Shown: in pieces, positions 20,948 to 32,354 of the stretch | Numbering within the stretch: position 1 is the stretch's first letter | Layout: the number at the start of each line of letters is the position of its first letter | DNA from: Begonia masoniana | Lineage: Eukaryota; Streptophyta; Magnoliopsida; Cucurbitales; Begoniaceae | NCBI GenBank assembly: GCA_022432975.1 | Contig: CM039503.1 | Coordinates: 55,426,466-55,490,465, forward strand | Length of the DNA stretch: 64,000 nt | Direction: 5' to 3' | Translations under genes and position numbers: made by a program | Notes under the pieces: model-generated | The model's database searches: none | What the model was told of the DNA's origin: nothing | What the model saw: only the letters and a program-made list of their open reading frames with translations

Positions 20948-22638
20948 TACAAGCTTCTATAGACTTCTACAAGCTTCTATAGACTTCTACAAGCTTCTAT
21001 AGACTTCTACAAGCTTCTATAGACTTCTACAAGCTTCTATAGACTTCTACAAGCTTCTATAGACTTCTACAAGCTTCTATAGACTTCTACAAGCTTCTAT
21101 AGACTTCTACAAGCTTCTATAGACTTCTACAAGCTTCTATAGACTTCTACAAGCTTCTATAGACTTCTACAAGCTTCTATAGACTTCTACAAGCTTCTAT
21201 AGACTTCTACAAGCTTCTATAGACTTCTACAAGCTTCTATAGACTTCTACAAGCTTCTATAGACTTCTACAAGCTTCTATAGACTTCTACAAGCTTCTAT
21301 AGACTTCTACAAGCTTCTATAGACTTCTACAAGCTTCTATAGACTTCTACAAGCTTCTATAGACTTCTACAAGCTTCTATAGACTTCTACAAGCTTCTAT
21401 AGACTTCTACAAGCTTCTATAGACTTCTACAAGCTTCTATAGACTTCTACAAGCTTCTATAGACTTCTACAAGCTTCTATAGACTTCTACAAGCTTCTAT
21501 AGACTTCTACAAGCTTCTATAGACTTCTACAAGCTTCTATAGACTTCTACAAGCTTCTATAGACTTCTACAAGCTTCTATAGACTTCTACAAGCTTCTAT
21601 AGACTTCTACAAGCTTCTATAGACTTCTACAAGCTTCTATAGACTTCTACAAGCTTCTATAGACTTCTACAAGCTTCTATAGACTTCTACAAGCTTCTAT
21701 AGACTTCTACAAGCTTCTATAGACTTCTACAAGCTTCTATAGACTTCTACAAGCTTCTATAGACTTCTACAAGCTTCTATAGACTTCTACAAGCTTCTAT
21801 AGACTTCTACAAGCTTCTATAGACTTCTACAAGCTTCTATAGACTTCTACAAGCTTCTATAGACTTCTACAAGCTTCTATAGACTTCTACAAGCTTCTAT
21901 AGACTTCTACAAGCTTCTATAGACTTCTACAAGCTTCTATAGACTTCTACAAGCTTCTATAGACTTCTACAAGCTTCTATAGACTTCTACAAGCTTCTAT
22001 AGACTTCTACAAGCTTCTATAGACTTCTACAAGCTTCTATAGACTTCTACAAGCTTCTATAGACTTCTACAAGCTTCTATAGACTTCTACAAGCTTCTAT
22101 AGACTTCTACAAGCTTCTATAGACTTCTACAAGCTTCTATAGACTTCTACAAGCTTCTATAGACTTCTACAAGCTTCTATAGACTTCTACAAGCTTCTAT
22201 AGACTTCTACAAGCTTCTATAGACTTCTACAAGCTTCTATAGACTTCTACAAGCTTCTATAGACTTCTACAAGCTTCTATAGACTTCTACAAGCTTCTAT
22301 AGACTTCTACAAGCTTCTATAGACTTCTACAAGCTTCTATAGACTTCTACAAGCTTCTATAGACTTCTACAAGCTTCTATAGACTTCTACAAGCTTCTAT
22401 AGACTTCTACAAGCTTCTATAGACTTCTACAAGCTTCTATAGACTTCTACAAGCTTCTATAGACTTCTACAAGCTTCTATAGACTTCTACAAGCTTCTAT
22501 AGACTTCTACAAGCTTCTATAGACTTCTACAAGCTTCTATAGACTTCTACAAGCTTCTATAGACTTCTACAAGCTTCTATAGACTTCTACAAGCTTCTAT
22601 AGACTTCTACAAGCTTCTATAGACTTCTACAAGCTTCT
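20948..22638. repeat. Minisatellite: about 84 perfect copies of a 20-bp unit
   Basis: The unit tacaagcttctatagacttc is repeated without a visible mismatch for about 1.69 kb. Each unit is two related decamers and carries a HindIII site. The same 20 bases occur once in the normal LTR (about 13450-13470), flanked by degenerate decamers, and the array ends in the normal last 28 bases of the LTR. It is therefore an expansion inside an LTR rather than an independent satellite. Perfect homogeneity means very recent expansion or an assembly artefact. Confidence 0.9.
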
Positions 22639-22764
22639 TCAAGAAGTCAAGTTTATAATTTCAACAGAGTAGGGCAATAGTTCGTGATCAGAGTCGGAAT
22701 TTTCAAGGGCTGTGGCCTTGAACACGACAAGCAGGAGGAGAACGAATTTCGTCATAGCCATCAT

Positions 22765-23338
22765 CTTCGAAGCTCTCACACTTGCAAATCTAATCTTTTA
22801 TATTTGTCTTCCGTATATTATCTCTGAACTGTGTGAGAAGTGTTTATATAGCATTGAAGACGGTCTAATTTGGGAGGAGTTATATTAGGTAAGGTTTGAA
22901 TATGGGAAGACACTATTGCTAGGTTTTGGGACTGCATTCCATGTATGAAGCTGCGCCAATTGCCTTATTCGACTCTTCTACTTCCCAAATAGCAAAATAA
23001 TAAAAGAAAATATTATCTGGCATTTAAACGTAGCGTAGGAAAATAAACTTTAAATAAGAGACTTTAATTTCTCAAAGGTTTGGTTCACAGTACTTTGTTA
23101 TGAAAAAATAAAATTGAGGTTTGAATATTAAAACTTTTCATTTGGAGTTCTCAGGATCTAGTATAAAAAAAAATGATTGATTCATGGGTGAAATGGGAGA
23201 ATACACAATGATAAATGGAACAAATATGAAGAGCACAACTCAAATAAAAATTTTATTAATTATTTATCATAACAAAGTACATCATATATCTAAAGTTAAA
23301 ATTATTTCAAATAACGACTAATATCAGTAAAGCAAAAT
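22765..23338. other. Upstream flank of the split gene and downstream flank of the next
   Basis: It contains the TATATAAA box (22843-22850, minus strand) 79 bases before the start at 22764, then the conserved cluster flank ('ctgcgccaattgccttattc', near 22950) also found at 4665, 8475 and 34900. No coding sequence is seen. Confidence 0.6.
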
Positions 23339-24082
23339 TCAATCTCTCTTGCATTGTTGGTAGCAGGAACTGAGTTGATCATCCATTTTGTTTGCATCTG
23401 CAGCTCAAAAAATTAAAAAACACAGAAAAAGATGTCACATTTCTATATATTTAACATGATCTAAAAATATGTATAAATATATGAAAATATATATACCGAA
23501 ACGAAGACTGTTGGTAGAAGATTGAGCACAATCGAGGGTACAATTAATATCATGAATAGAGTCGGAAGGGATAAGAGAGCATTTGAAGAGACATATGCCC
23601 ATGCAAATTTTTTTGATAAAGTTGAACTTCTTTCTCATGCACCTCATGGCACAATCCATGGCACAGAGCTCTTTGGCACTAGGCGGAGGAACATACGGAG
23701 GGGGAAAAACAGGCGTTGGAGGAGGAAAAACAGGCGTCGGGGGAGGAAGAACGACGATGGGTGCAGGGGGAGGGGGAGGTGGAGGTTGTACGTCTGGAAT
23801 CACTGCCGGCGCCGGTGCAGTGGGAGGTGGAGGTTGTACGTCTGGAATCACCGCCGGCGCCGGTGCAGGTGGAGTTTCAAGCTCTGGAGCTGGTGATGGG
23901 GCGAGAAGGGGGGAAGAGGAGGGAGACAATGACGGTGGGTCTGAAAATGGAGAAAGCGACGGTGCAAGTGAAGGAGAAGGAAATGGTGGGTTTGAGAGAG
24001 GAGACGGCGACGGCGAAGTTTGAAGGGCGGTGGCTTGGAACAGAACAAGCAGAAGGAGAACCACTTTCGCCATTGTCGTCAT
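23339..24082 (-). CDS. Secreted Pro-rich/Cys-rich protein (10 Cys), long-spacer member
   Basis: Exon 1 is 24082-23497 and exon 2 is 23397-23339 (GT-AG, phase 1), giving 214 residues. The start MTTMAKVVLLLLVLFQATAL gives a signal peptide; an in-frame ATG at 24220 would add 46 non-signal residues and was not chosen. Residues about 25-140 are extremely proline-rich, with SPSP/APSP units, two copies of APAVIPDVQPPPP and two of PPPTPVF, which resemble extensin or arabinogalactan modules. The C-terminal third has CX3CX3C-X11-CX3CX3C-X12-CX3C-X21-CX3C-KRD. A cell-wall or apoplastic protein with a disulfide-rich head is likely. Target and function are unknown. TATA box at 24147-24154. Confidence 0.8.
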
Positions 24083-24146
24083 CTTCGAAGCTCTTCCTCC
24101 TGCAAATTTAAACTTACGTCTGTGCAGAGTGTTTTTCAGAGGAGTG

Positions 24147-24154
24147 TTTATATA
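24147..24154 (-). promoter_or_regulatory. TATA box of the 24082 gene
   Basis: TATATAAA on the minus strand is 65 bases before the start, followed by the conserved CACTCCTC. Confidence 0.6.
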
Positions 24155-25540
24155 AACTTTTGAAGACGAGCTAATTTGGGTACTTATTTTGGGCAAGGGT
24201 TCTGCATGGAATGATTTCATAATTTGGTTTCATATTATGGTATAATATATGGCAGAAGAATCGTTTTTTGAGATAATTTATACGACAGCATGCAATAATA
24301 TAGATTTAATCCTCTTAATTAGAGATATTCCCTCTATAATTTCCAGTTTTTAAGCAAATTTACCGAATTTATAACCCAATATTTTGTGGGTAATGCGAGC
24401 ACAGATTTAGGAAATTATAAGAAGTCATAATTTATATCATTTTCGCTTAATTTAGAAAAATAACTTCTTATTTGCAATGGTGGAAGATTAAAAAAAAAAT
24501 TGGAAAAATAAAATAAAATTTATATCATTTTCGCTTAATTTAGAAAGAGATAGAAATTATGTGGCTACCATCTTTAATTCAAAGCTAAGATTATTCAGTT
24601 CAAGTCTAGAAGGTATCCACGAACTCTCCTCTTAAGTCATTCAAAGGCAAATATTAGAACTTATACTATCCATGAAAGGAGACAAGTTTCGAGACATTAG
24701 TTCACGTCTCATAACTTGTGCGTATGTCGACACAAATATGATATGAAGGGGCAAACCCTGAAATACAGTGGAGACGATCGAGATCCATGATCGGGACCGG
24801 GGTATGGAGGATCACAATCACAATTTGTATAGTGTAAGAATGATACTTTATGCAATGTCTTGTTTATTTAACTTGCGAAAAAAAGTTTTACCTGTAATCT
24901 ACTACAAGTCGTTATCAAATAAAACTCTTGTATTTCGGAATAACGTGCAACAACTATTTTGTATTTTAAATTACGACAATTAAAATCTTATAGTTTAAAA
25001 TTGTTATTGATACAAGTATAAGTTATATTTTTGTTAATTTTTTAAGAGTAATGTTATGTGTATATTTTATAATTATTACTCGTTAGATTCGGGACAAATC
25101 CTAACGGAAATTTACCTTAAGCCCAACCAGGCAGCCCAACTCACTAATCCCTCCCTAGGGTTTTTTCTCATATTTTTTGTTCAACCTACGCAGTCCTACT
25201 CTCCCTCCCACAAAATAAGAAGTCATTTTTCAGATATAGAAAAAGACTCGACCAATTATGAAGATGAAACACAAAGAGTAGTATTGCACATAATAAGAGA
25301 AATTACCATGTTTAATTTTGATCCTCAAATGAGGTTTGATGTGAATAACTATGAACATAATTTAATCCTGAAGTACACAAACTTTTCCAGATCTTTAAAT
25401 TTGAACCTGGAGTGTAAGTATTAAGACATGTAGACAATTAAAAAGATTTACATATAACACAATGTATAAAAATGTGCTTTGTTATATTAAACTAGTAAGG
25501 GAGATGAGATACATGTGGGAGCTTCTGATGGCCAACTTCT
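24155..25540. other. AT-rich intergenic DNA
   Basis: No gene is supported. Parts (24360-24420 and 25220-25540) recur in block 2 at about 35925-36290. The open frame at 25056-25424 begins in intergenic-looking sequence, lacks recognisable domains and is broken in the duplicate, so it is not called. Confidence 0.5.
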
Positions 25541-25959
25541 TCTTCCTGATATTGAGCAGAGACTTTCAGTCTTCAGTTTCAGATTCTACAATTGGCAGCT
25601 GAGTCCGAAAAGGGAAAACGGATCAGCGATTAGAAAAGCAATTTGTTTTTAGACAGTGAAGAACATGCAGAACCAACAATATATGTAGAGAAATTCAGTT
25701 TAACATCCAGATAAAGAGAAATGGCAGTCATTGTGTGTCATTGATGGACTTTAAAAATCGTACGTTACACCCATCTTTTCTAGGCAAGTAAATGATGACT
25801 ACTCGTTACACTTAATGATTTAATCCTAAATAACAGGATAACTTTGGGTGCAACTGTGAGTTTTTTAAAATCCTTCCCATTTTCAACTATTCTGTAAGAC
25901 ATCTTAACAATTGGGTCATGGAATGTCAAAGTCTGAAGGCCACAAAAACTATGATACTC

Positions 25960-27245
25960 ACTGCAATATACAAACTGGTTGAGATCGAGCGTCACCCTGC
26001 CCTGCTTGGCTGTGTCAAATGAGTTGAACAAATTACTGCAACAAAAGACAAGTTCAAAGTTAGAATTCGTCTATAGAATAGAAATCACGATATAAGTTAT
26101 TTATTATCAGTCTCAAAATTTTGTGGACTTCCCCTCAGGCCAACAAAAGAGTTCTCGTCTTTGTCTCTATGTAATGGATCACTTGAGAGAATTTAAAGGA
26201 TATGTTATCAATGTCTTTGTGTCAAAAAAGAACCTACCGAGATGACTGTAAAAATATACAGAGGGATATGAAATCATCTAGCCGAAATCTTCCATTCTTC
26301 TTTTGATCAAAGCTCTGGAAACAGATATTATAAGAGAAAAAAAGTAATGTTAAGCTTTTGGTACCAGGACCAACTTTTAGGAAAATAGGAATGAACAATA
26401 ATTTGTTCTCCTACAAGTTTAAGGAGAGTGCGGGTATGGAAATTTAAACTTTGCCATTAACAATTCTTTTTAAGGTTAGAGGAAAAAATAAACATCAAGC
26501 TTTAATTCTTTTCATGATTTTAGAAATAAACATCAAGCTTTACCTCACAGAGCGTAAAAGGCAGGAGAATCCAGCTTGAAGCCAATTTTAACCAACGCCT
26601 GCAAAAGTATTTCACCCATTGAAGCAGATATATCGTGACATGTAACTGTTATGATAACAAGTTGAGTATTACTTCTTGTAGAAGCAAGTTGGTAAGTAAT
26701 GTCTACAACTAGAAATGATGAAGATGAACATAAAAATTGGGAATAACCTCTCTACATCTGAGAATGCATGTTGAACCTGCAAATAAATCGTAATGAGAAA
26801 TCATTCAGTGAACCGCATGGATCTTGAAAAAATCTTTAAAAAATTGCAAGATTTCAATGAGTCTAGCCAAGATAAAATTGCATACCTTCTAAAGAAACTT
26901 GTTCAGAGCAACGAACTCTGAAAGAAATAAATAAATCATAATTTATCAGAGTGAGGCTTCGAAGTACTAGTTTCATTATTGGAGAGCAAAAACAAAAAAG
27001 GTTACCAAAATGGAAAGCCCCACTAACCTTTGAAACTCATTGTCCCGTTCCTATCAAAATCATACAACCTGCAGGAAATTCACATGCATGAACCAATAAT
27101 AATTCTACAAATCACAGATATATAGAGCCATGGAAATCAACTGATACATCTCGAAGCAATTACGTAGTCGCTGAAAACGAGAATCGTAAGGGATTGTGAA
27201 AGCAAACCTGATCATCTGCTGTACAACTGTTTCCGACAGCTAGAG
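25960..27245 (-). pseudogene. Penta-EF-hand calcium-binding protein gene, 5' end missing
   Basis: Seven exons are readable on the minus strand with correct splice sites and phases: about 27245-27208 (VVQQMIR), 27068-27028 (an EF-hand loop, DFDRNGTMSF), 26917-26886 (EFVALNKFL), 26776-26748, 26598-26544 (ALVKIGFKLDSPAFYALCE), 26314-26238 (FDQKKNGRFRLDDF) and 26035 to about 25972 (FDTAKQGRVTLDLNQFVYC). The wording matches plant penta-EF-hand proteins. Exon 26917-26886 has TAG where a residue is expected, and the 5' exons are absent, replaced by the inverted repeat that begins at 27306. Its 3' flank is duplicated at 36290-36670. Confidence 0.7.
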
Positions 27246-27489
27246 CTTTCTACCGAATAATATTTTCTTTTATTATTTGCTATCTGGGAGAGACAAGAGC
27301 TAAACAGATTTACGGACTGAAAATTTATTTTGTCAACAATTTTTTTTCTTTCAACGAGGAAGGTGAAGGTAGGTGATGCCTCACCTTCCTCTTAATGAGT
27401 AAGGCGAGCATGGACCTTCTCATAGAAGGTTTCTTTTGTATAAATCACGTTTATCGCTATGTTACTCAGAATTCTCATGGAAGGATAAA

Positions 27490-28690
27490 CAGAGGTTATT
27501 TTGCAAATGGAAGAATCAAAAAGAACATGAGGTTCCTCTATGCCGGATTATGGTCTTCCAGTGTACCATTCAAATGTTCTCTGTCGCCGGTCCTCAGTCA
27601 GAAATTTCGGAAATGAGTCCCTCACCTAATAAGCCTCCGAATTTCCAACGCATTGCATCTCTCGTCCACGATTGCTTTCTAAGTATTCGTTTTCAAAGTT
27701 GAAATCTAGATTAACCAGGCCGCCATGTCCAGTTGATGCGAATTTAGCGGAAGAAAAAAGCTCAAACGAAAGTCACTGCTTCCCTCGCCTCAAAAGACGA
27801 CGCCCCTACTCCAATTCTGGAGTCGGTGCCCGTCACAGCAAGAACGCCGGTGATTATAATGACAGACGAGGACGAAAAAGACGAATAGGTGTACAAAATG
27901 GCAGATCTTAAAGTGAAGTAAATGTCAAGTAAGAAGATAATGGTCGTGATTGAGTTGATTCTATCCGTCGGCATAACCGAGGTTCTCATCGCTGTCTTAA
28001 CACTAGAAAGACTGAAAAGCGAATATATGTGGGGATTGGAATTATGTGAATGGTGCGTTCTGGTCATGGTGATTTTCTGTGGCGGATTGATTTCCCAATG
28101 GTTCATCAACAGTCTACTTTTCTCGCTGGAGAGGAACTTTCCGCTCCAACAAAAAGTCCTATTCTACGTGTTCAAATTGAGGAGTGTAATCGTTTTCATC
28201 TGGATAGGTCTGGTTCTTCTGGCACGGGGTCTTCTTTTCATCAAGAGACATGACAAGTCAGAGAAAACTAATGAGATTTTGCGCTACTTTATGAGGGTTC
28301 TCGCCTTTACTCTCGTGGGAGCAGTGATCTGACTTTTGAAAACGGTAACTGTGAAGTTAATGTCTTATTCTTATCAATGCACTAGATTCTTTGATCGGAT
28401 ACAGGAATCCATAATTAATCAGTACATACTCAGAGCTCTTTCGGGTCCTCCATTGATGAAAAACGCCGAGAAGTTAGGGAGGACTAACACTGCAACCTTG
28501 ATCTTCCGTCATTTGAAGAAGCAGAAGGATAAAGTAAGGGAAGGAACAAATGAAGTTATGATGTAGAAAAAGCTCACAAATTCGAAGCAAGGAAAAGTCT
28601 CGGCCAGGACGATGAAAGGGTTGATTAATGTTATAGGAAGCTTAGGATTGTCCCCCATTTCTAACACTCTCGAGACGGATGTCGACGAGG
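27490..28690 (+). pseudogene. MSL10-like mechanosensitive channel relic, arm 1
   Basis: The reading includes an N-terminal SPSPNKPP region, then MSSKKIMVVIELILSV (27922) with several hydrophobic segments, then LRSVIVFIWIGLVLLARGLL and the region FFDRIQESIINQY. This order matches the N-terminal and transmembrane part of plant MscS-like proteins of the MSL9/MSL10 group, which are plasma-membrane ion channels gated by tension. The frame is broken by TGA where arm 2 has TGG (28330-28332) and by a one-base loss near 28557. The C-terminal pore and MscS domain are absent. It is not a functional channel gene. Confidence 0.75.
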
Positions 28691-30100
28691 ACTCGTTACC
28701 AGGCTTTGCTACATTTCTGAAAATCTGATAGGCAGCAGCCTTTGCTTCCCATTCATTGTTGATCCCCTTATCTTTCGTGTCTCCTTCCTCGTCGACATTC
28801 GCCTCAAGAGTGTTAGAAATGGTAGACAATCCTGAGCTTCCTATAACATTAATCAGCCATTTCATCATCCAGGCTAAGACTTTCCCTTGCTTCAAATTTG
28901 TGAGCTTTTCTACATCAATAACTTCCTTGGTTCCTTCCCCTACTTTATCCTTTTGCTTCTTCAAATGACAGAAGATCAAGGTTGCAGTGTTAGTCTTCCA
29001 TAACTTCTCGGCGTTTTCCAACAATGGAGGACCCGAAAGAGCTCTGAGCATGTACTGATTAATTATGAATTCGTGTATCCGATCGAAGAATCTAGTGCAT
29101 TGATAAGAAGAAGACATTAACTTCATAGTTACCGTTTTCAAAAGCCAGATCACTGCTTCGACGAGAGTAGAGGCGAGAACCCTCGTAAAGTAGCGCAGAA
29201 TCTCATTAGTTTGCTCTGACATGTCATGTCTCTTGATTAAAAGAAGACCTTGTGCCAGAAGAACCAGACCTATCCAGACGAAAACGACTACACTCCTCAT
29301 TTCGAACACGTAGAATAGGACTTTTTACTGGAGCGGAAAGTTCCTCTCCAACAAGAAAAGTAAACAGTTAATGAACCATTGGGAAATCAATCCGCCACAG
29401 AAAATCCCCATGACCAGAACACACCATTCACATAATTCCAATCCCCACATATATTCGCTTTCCAGTCTTTCTAGTGTTAAGACAACAATGAGAAGCTCGG
29501 TTATGCCGACAGATAGAATCCACTCAATTACGACCATTATCTTCTTACTTGACATTTGCTTCACTTAAGATCTGCCGTTTTGTACACCTATTCGTCTTCT
29601 TCGTCCTCGTCTGTCGTTATAATCACTCGCGTTCTTGCTGTGACGAGCACCGACTTTAGAATTGGAGTAGGGGCGCCGTCTTTTGAGGCGAGGGAAGCAG
29701 CGACTTTCGTTTGGGCTTTTTCTTCTGCTAAATTCACATCAACTGGACATGGCGAATCGACTAACCTAGATTTCGACTTTGAAAACGAATACTTAGAAAG
29801 CAATCGTGGACAAGAGATGGAATGCGTTGGAATTTCGGAGGCTTATTAGGTGAGGGACTCATTTCCGAAATTTCTGACTGAGGGCCAGCGACAGAGGGCA
29901 TTTGTATGGTACACTGGAGACCATGATCCAGCAGAGGGGAACCTGATGTTCTTTTCGATTCTTCCATCTGCAAAATAACCTCTGTTTATCCTTCTATGAG
30001 AATTATGAGTAACATAGCGAGAAACGTGATTTATAAAAAAAGAAACCTTCTATGAGAAGGTCCCTGCTCGCCTTACTCATTAAGAGGAAGGCGAGGCATC
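28691..30100 (-). pseudogene. MSL10-like mechanosensitive channel relic, arm 2
   Basis: Read on the minus strand, it carries the same segments as arm 1 and continues further into ISNTLE, NVDEEG and EWEAKAAAYQIFRNVAKPG through the loop, all typical of the MSL10 cytoplasmic region. The sequence between 29564 and 28691 is open except for a TAA after ERNFPLQ (about 29325-29327), where arm 1 has CAA. The longest open piece is 266 codons (29309-28509), which runs through the loop into arm 1's complement and ends in sequence that is not a real C-terminus. It is a pseudogene as protein; as RNA it is half of the hairpin. Confidence 0.75.
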
Positions 30101-31419
30101 ACCTACCTTCACCTTCCTCATTGAAAGAAAAAAAAATTGTTGACAAAATAAATTTTTAGTCTGTGAATCTATCATTGCCATTTTCTGCATAGATTCCAAT
30201 TGTTGTTGTCTTAACCGGTTCTTCTGGGTATTTCACTGTTCACATCGTGACCATGATCAAATACGTTTTGCCGTCTCTTAAATATGCAAATAAAGATGGA
30301 GCAAAACTTAAAAAATTAACAAAAGAATAATATTACGTGTACTCTCTTAAAAAACTCGATGATATGTCATATAATTATTGATGTAATTAATATGTAATTA
30401 ATGTAATAAGAAACTACAGCTAGCATTACTCAATTGGGAGTCGGGGCATAATGCCTCAACTCGGGAATGTACTACAGATAATACTAAGACGTATCTACTT
30501 TTGTTACTGAGAAATTGTATAAAACCTAAAACCAAACAAGTTTAGATAGAATATGATCAATTAATTCACTATCAACTACAAAAATAGTGCCAATAAAATG
30601 TAGTATCTTGTATCCTTAAATCAACTTGAGCTAGAAGTTTTTTTTTTTTCTTTTTTTTTTACATAATCGAAGTATATTGGAAGAATTATTTTCACCAAAA
30701 AAAAAATCTTAAACAATTTCTAATAATTACAAACTAAAATGGTAGCAGTAGACCAAATCAAAAATCGAGAATTGGCTCTTTCTGGTCAACTATGATAGTA
30801 TTGATGATGTAGTCTACAATCTAAAAAATAGTCAAAACGTCTAATCTCGACGTTAGTTTCTATGAAATTATGTTTTGTTCACATTCGTTCTTTCTTTATA
30901 AGTCAGGAGTCAATAGTTAAATCTTTAGAATCTTCAATCTTGGTCCAATCACAAAGACTTGCCTTCATTTTGGTCTTTTAAATGTAGGTATCACTACTCT
31001 TCATCGATCACATTTTGTTGATGGTAGCCTTCTCATGCCACATTTTTAAGAACTTGACATAGACTACTCCTTGAACTTCGAAAAATAACACATCCTAAAT
31101 TTTAGTTCACCAAATTTTTTATTTGAAATTTTAACCAGTTAAAAAACACCCAAATTGTAAAGTTAAAAAACAGTCATAATACTAATTATATATAGAATAA
31201 TTATTTAATGAAATTTGGATATTAAAACTTCTAAAGCTCCAATTTTTAGAAGTGAAAAAGAATGACTAAAACAAAGATAAAATTTATTCTATAAAGTTGC
31301 AACAGATGTGTACAACTCAACTTAAGAAACTCGCATAAAATACGAATTATTTATCATTTATTGTAAAAAAATATTGACAAATCCAAAGCTTGAGTTTCTT
31401 CAAATGATTGAATCAAAGT

Positions 31420-32321
31420 TCAATCTCTCTTATATTGTTTGTAGCAGGAACTGACTCCTTTCTCCATCATGTGACGACCCGTACATCGCTACCGACTTGA
31501 CATGACTTTCTTTAGTTGAAGAAATTTTTGACGTGAAATTATTCGACTTTTAAAACTCCAAATCGAAGACTAAAATCGTTTTCGATAAAACGTTGACTCG
31601 GTTTTTGGGGCGTTCAAATCCTTTGAAATACATGGGGGACGTTCGTAAAATACGTTTAAAAATTATCATAAAACATCGAGTTAAAACATGATTGAAAATC
31701 AAAATTTTAAATAAAAACATTTTTGCCTCATATGACATGTGGCGCGCGCGTCGCTAGGCCAACGCGCGGCCATAGCGCACGCAGCGCGCTTTAGGGAAGC
31801 CGATCGATCGGCTGCGTCCTCTCGGGTGTCAACGTCCCTTAGCAGAACAGTTGATCGATCGCACCTCGTGCGACCGATCGATCGCGCCTTTGGCGTGATC
31901 GATCGGCAGACTCTCTGCCAATCGTCTTGCCATGCATCACAGCGCCAATCGATCGCTCCCTTGCGAGCGATCAATCGACCGGAGTGCTATGCGCACGCGC
32001 CCAACACAGCACTTTTCCAATTTTTCACCTTTTCTACCATTTCTTCCACCTCTACTTCACATTGAAATTACCTAAAACCTTTCCTAACCTCTCCAAACGT
32101 AAAATACTTTAAAATCTCAAAAACAACACGACTCAAAATGTATACGGAAGCGTAGCAAAATTTATGAAAACAAACTGCATGGATGACTCTAAAAACCGAA
32201 CATATCCATATAGAACCTAAAATCTCAAAACAATTCCACTATTTTTTCAAATCAAACTTAACTATCTATACTTCCTTCTATCAAAATACTCACACTTTTC
32301 TATTCACATACACATACACAT

Positions 32322-32354
<33 letters not shown>

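Larger units (their letters stand above)
13174..22666 (-). mobile_element. Composite Ty1/copia locus: LTR-internal-LTR-internal-LTR remnant
   Basis: The locus is bracketed by the target duplication gagta (13169-13173 and 22667-22671). In plus-strand order it comprises an LTR (13174-13499), a complete internal region (13500-17582), a second LTR (17583-17913), a second partial and error-rich internal region (17914-20947), an array of 20-bp repeats (20948-22638), and the last 28 bases of an LTR (22639-22666). One target duplication around all of it implies a single insertion followed by tandem duplication, for example by unequal LTR recombination, or an assembly problem in the second half. The coding strand is minus. 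Confidence 0.8.
12698..22764 (-). pseudogene. Secreted Cys-rich peptide gene split by a Ty1/copia insertion
   Basis: The start (MMAMTK, 22764) and the first 93 bases of exon 1 lie at 22764-22672. The rest of exon 1 is at 13173-12864 and exon 2 at 12756-12698, with the usual GT-AG intron. Without the insertion and one copy of the 5-bp duplication, exon 1 is exactly 403 bases, the same as in the 7622-8183 copy. No other stop or frameshift is visible, and the ten-cysteine pattern is complete. The gene was therefore probably intact until the retrotransposon landed in its proline-rich spacer. Its TATA box (22843-22850) is still present. The sister copy at 31420-33998 shows the empty site. Confidence 0.85.
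9030..25870. repeat. Segmental duplication, block 1
   Basis: Apart from its insertions, this block is repeated at about 30245-36680 in the same order. First come the flank at 9030-9580 and 12103-12690, then the peptide gene 12698-22764, then the peptide gene 23339-24082, then the sequence around 24360-24420 and 25220-25870. Insertions unique to block 1 are the LTR at 9582-12102 and the Ty1/copia composite at 13174-22666. Matching intact sites in block 2 show they arrived after, or were lost from only one copy since, the duplication. Confidence 0.75.
27306..30170. repeat. 2.9-kb inverted repeat of an MSL10-like gene (hairpin locus)
   Basis: Arm 1 (27306-28690) and arm 2 (28787-30170) are near-identical reverse complements of about 1,385 bases, separated by a 96-base loop (28691-28786). 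The gene's 3' direction points to the centre from both sides. A transcript from either side would fold into a perfect-looking long hairpin. The loop is not unrelated sequence: read on the minus strand it is the part of the channel gene (NEWEAKAAAYQIFRNVAKPG) that follows the arm. Confidence 0.9.

Noticed and set aside
20948..22638. CRISPR-like array
   Set aside because: Units are contiguous 20-mers without spacers and derive from an LTR; a plant minisatellite.
23522..24111. Gly/Glu-rich open frames on the plus strand
   Set aside because: They are shadows of the proline-rich minus-strand gene at 23339-24082, which has splice sites, a signal peptide and family members.
25056..25424. 122-codon open frame
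   Set aside because: No signal peptide, domain or conservation; the duplicate region in block 2 does not keep the frame.
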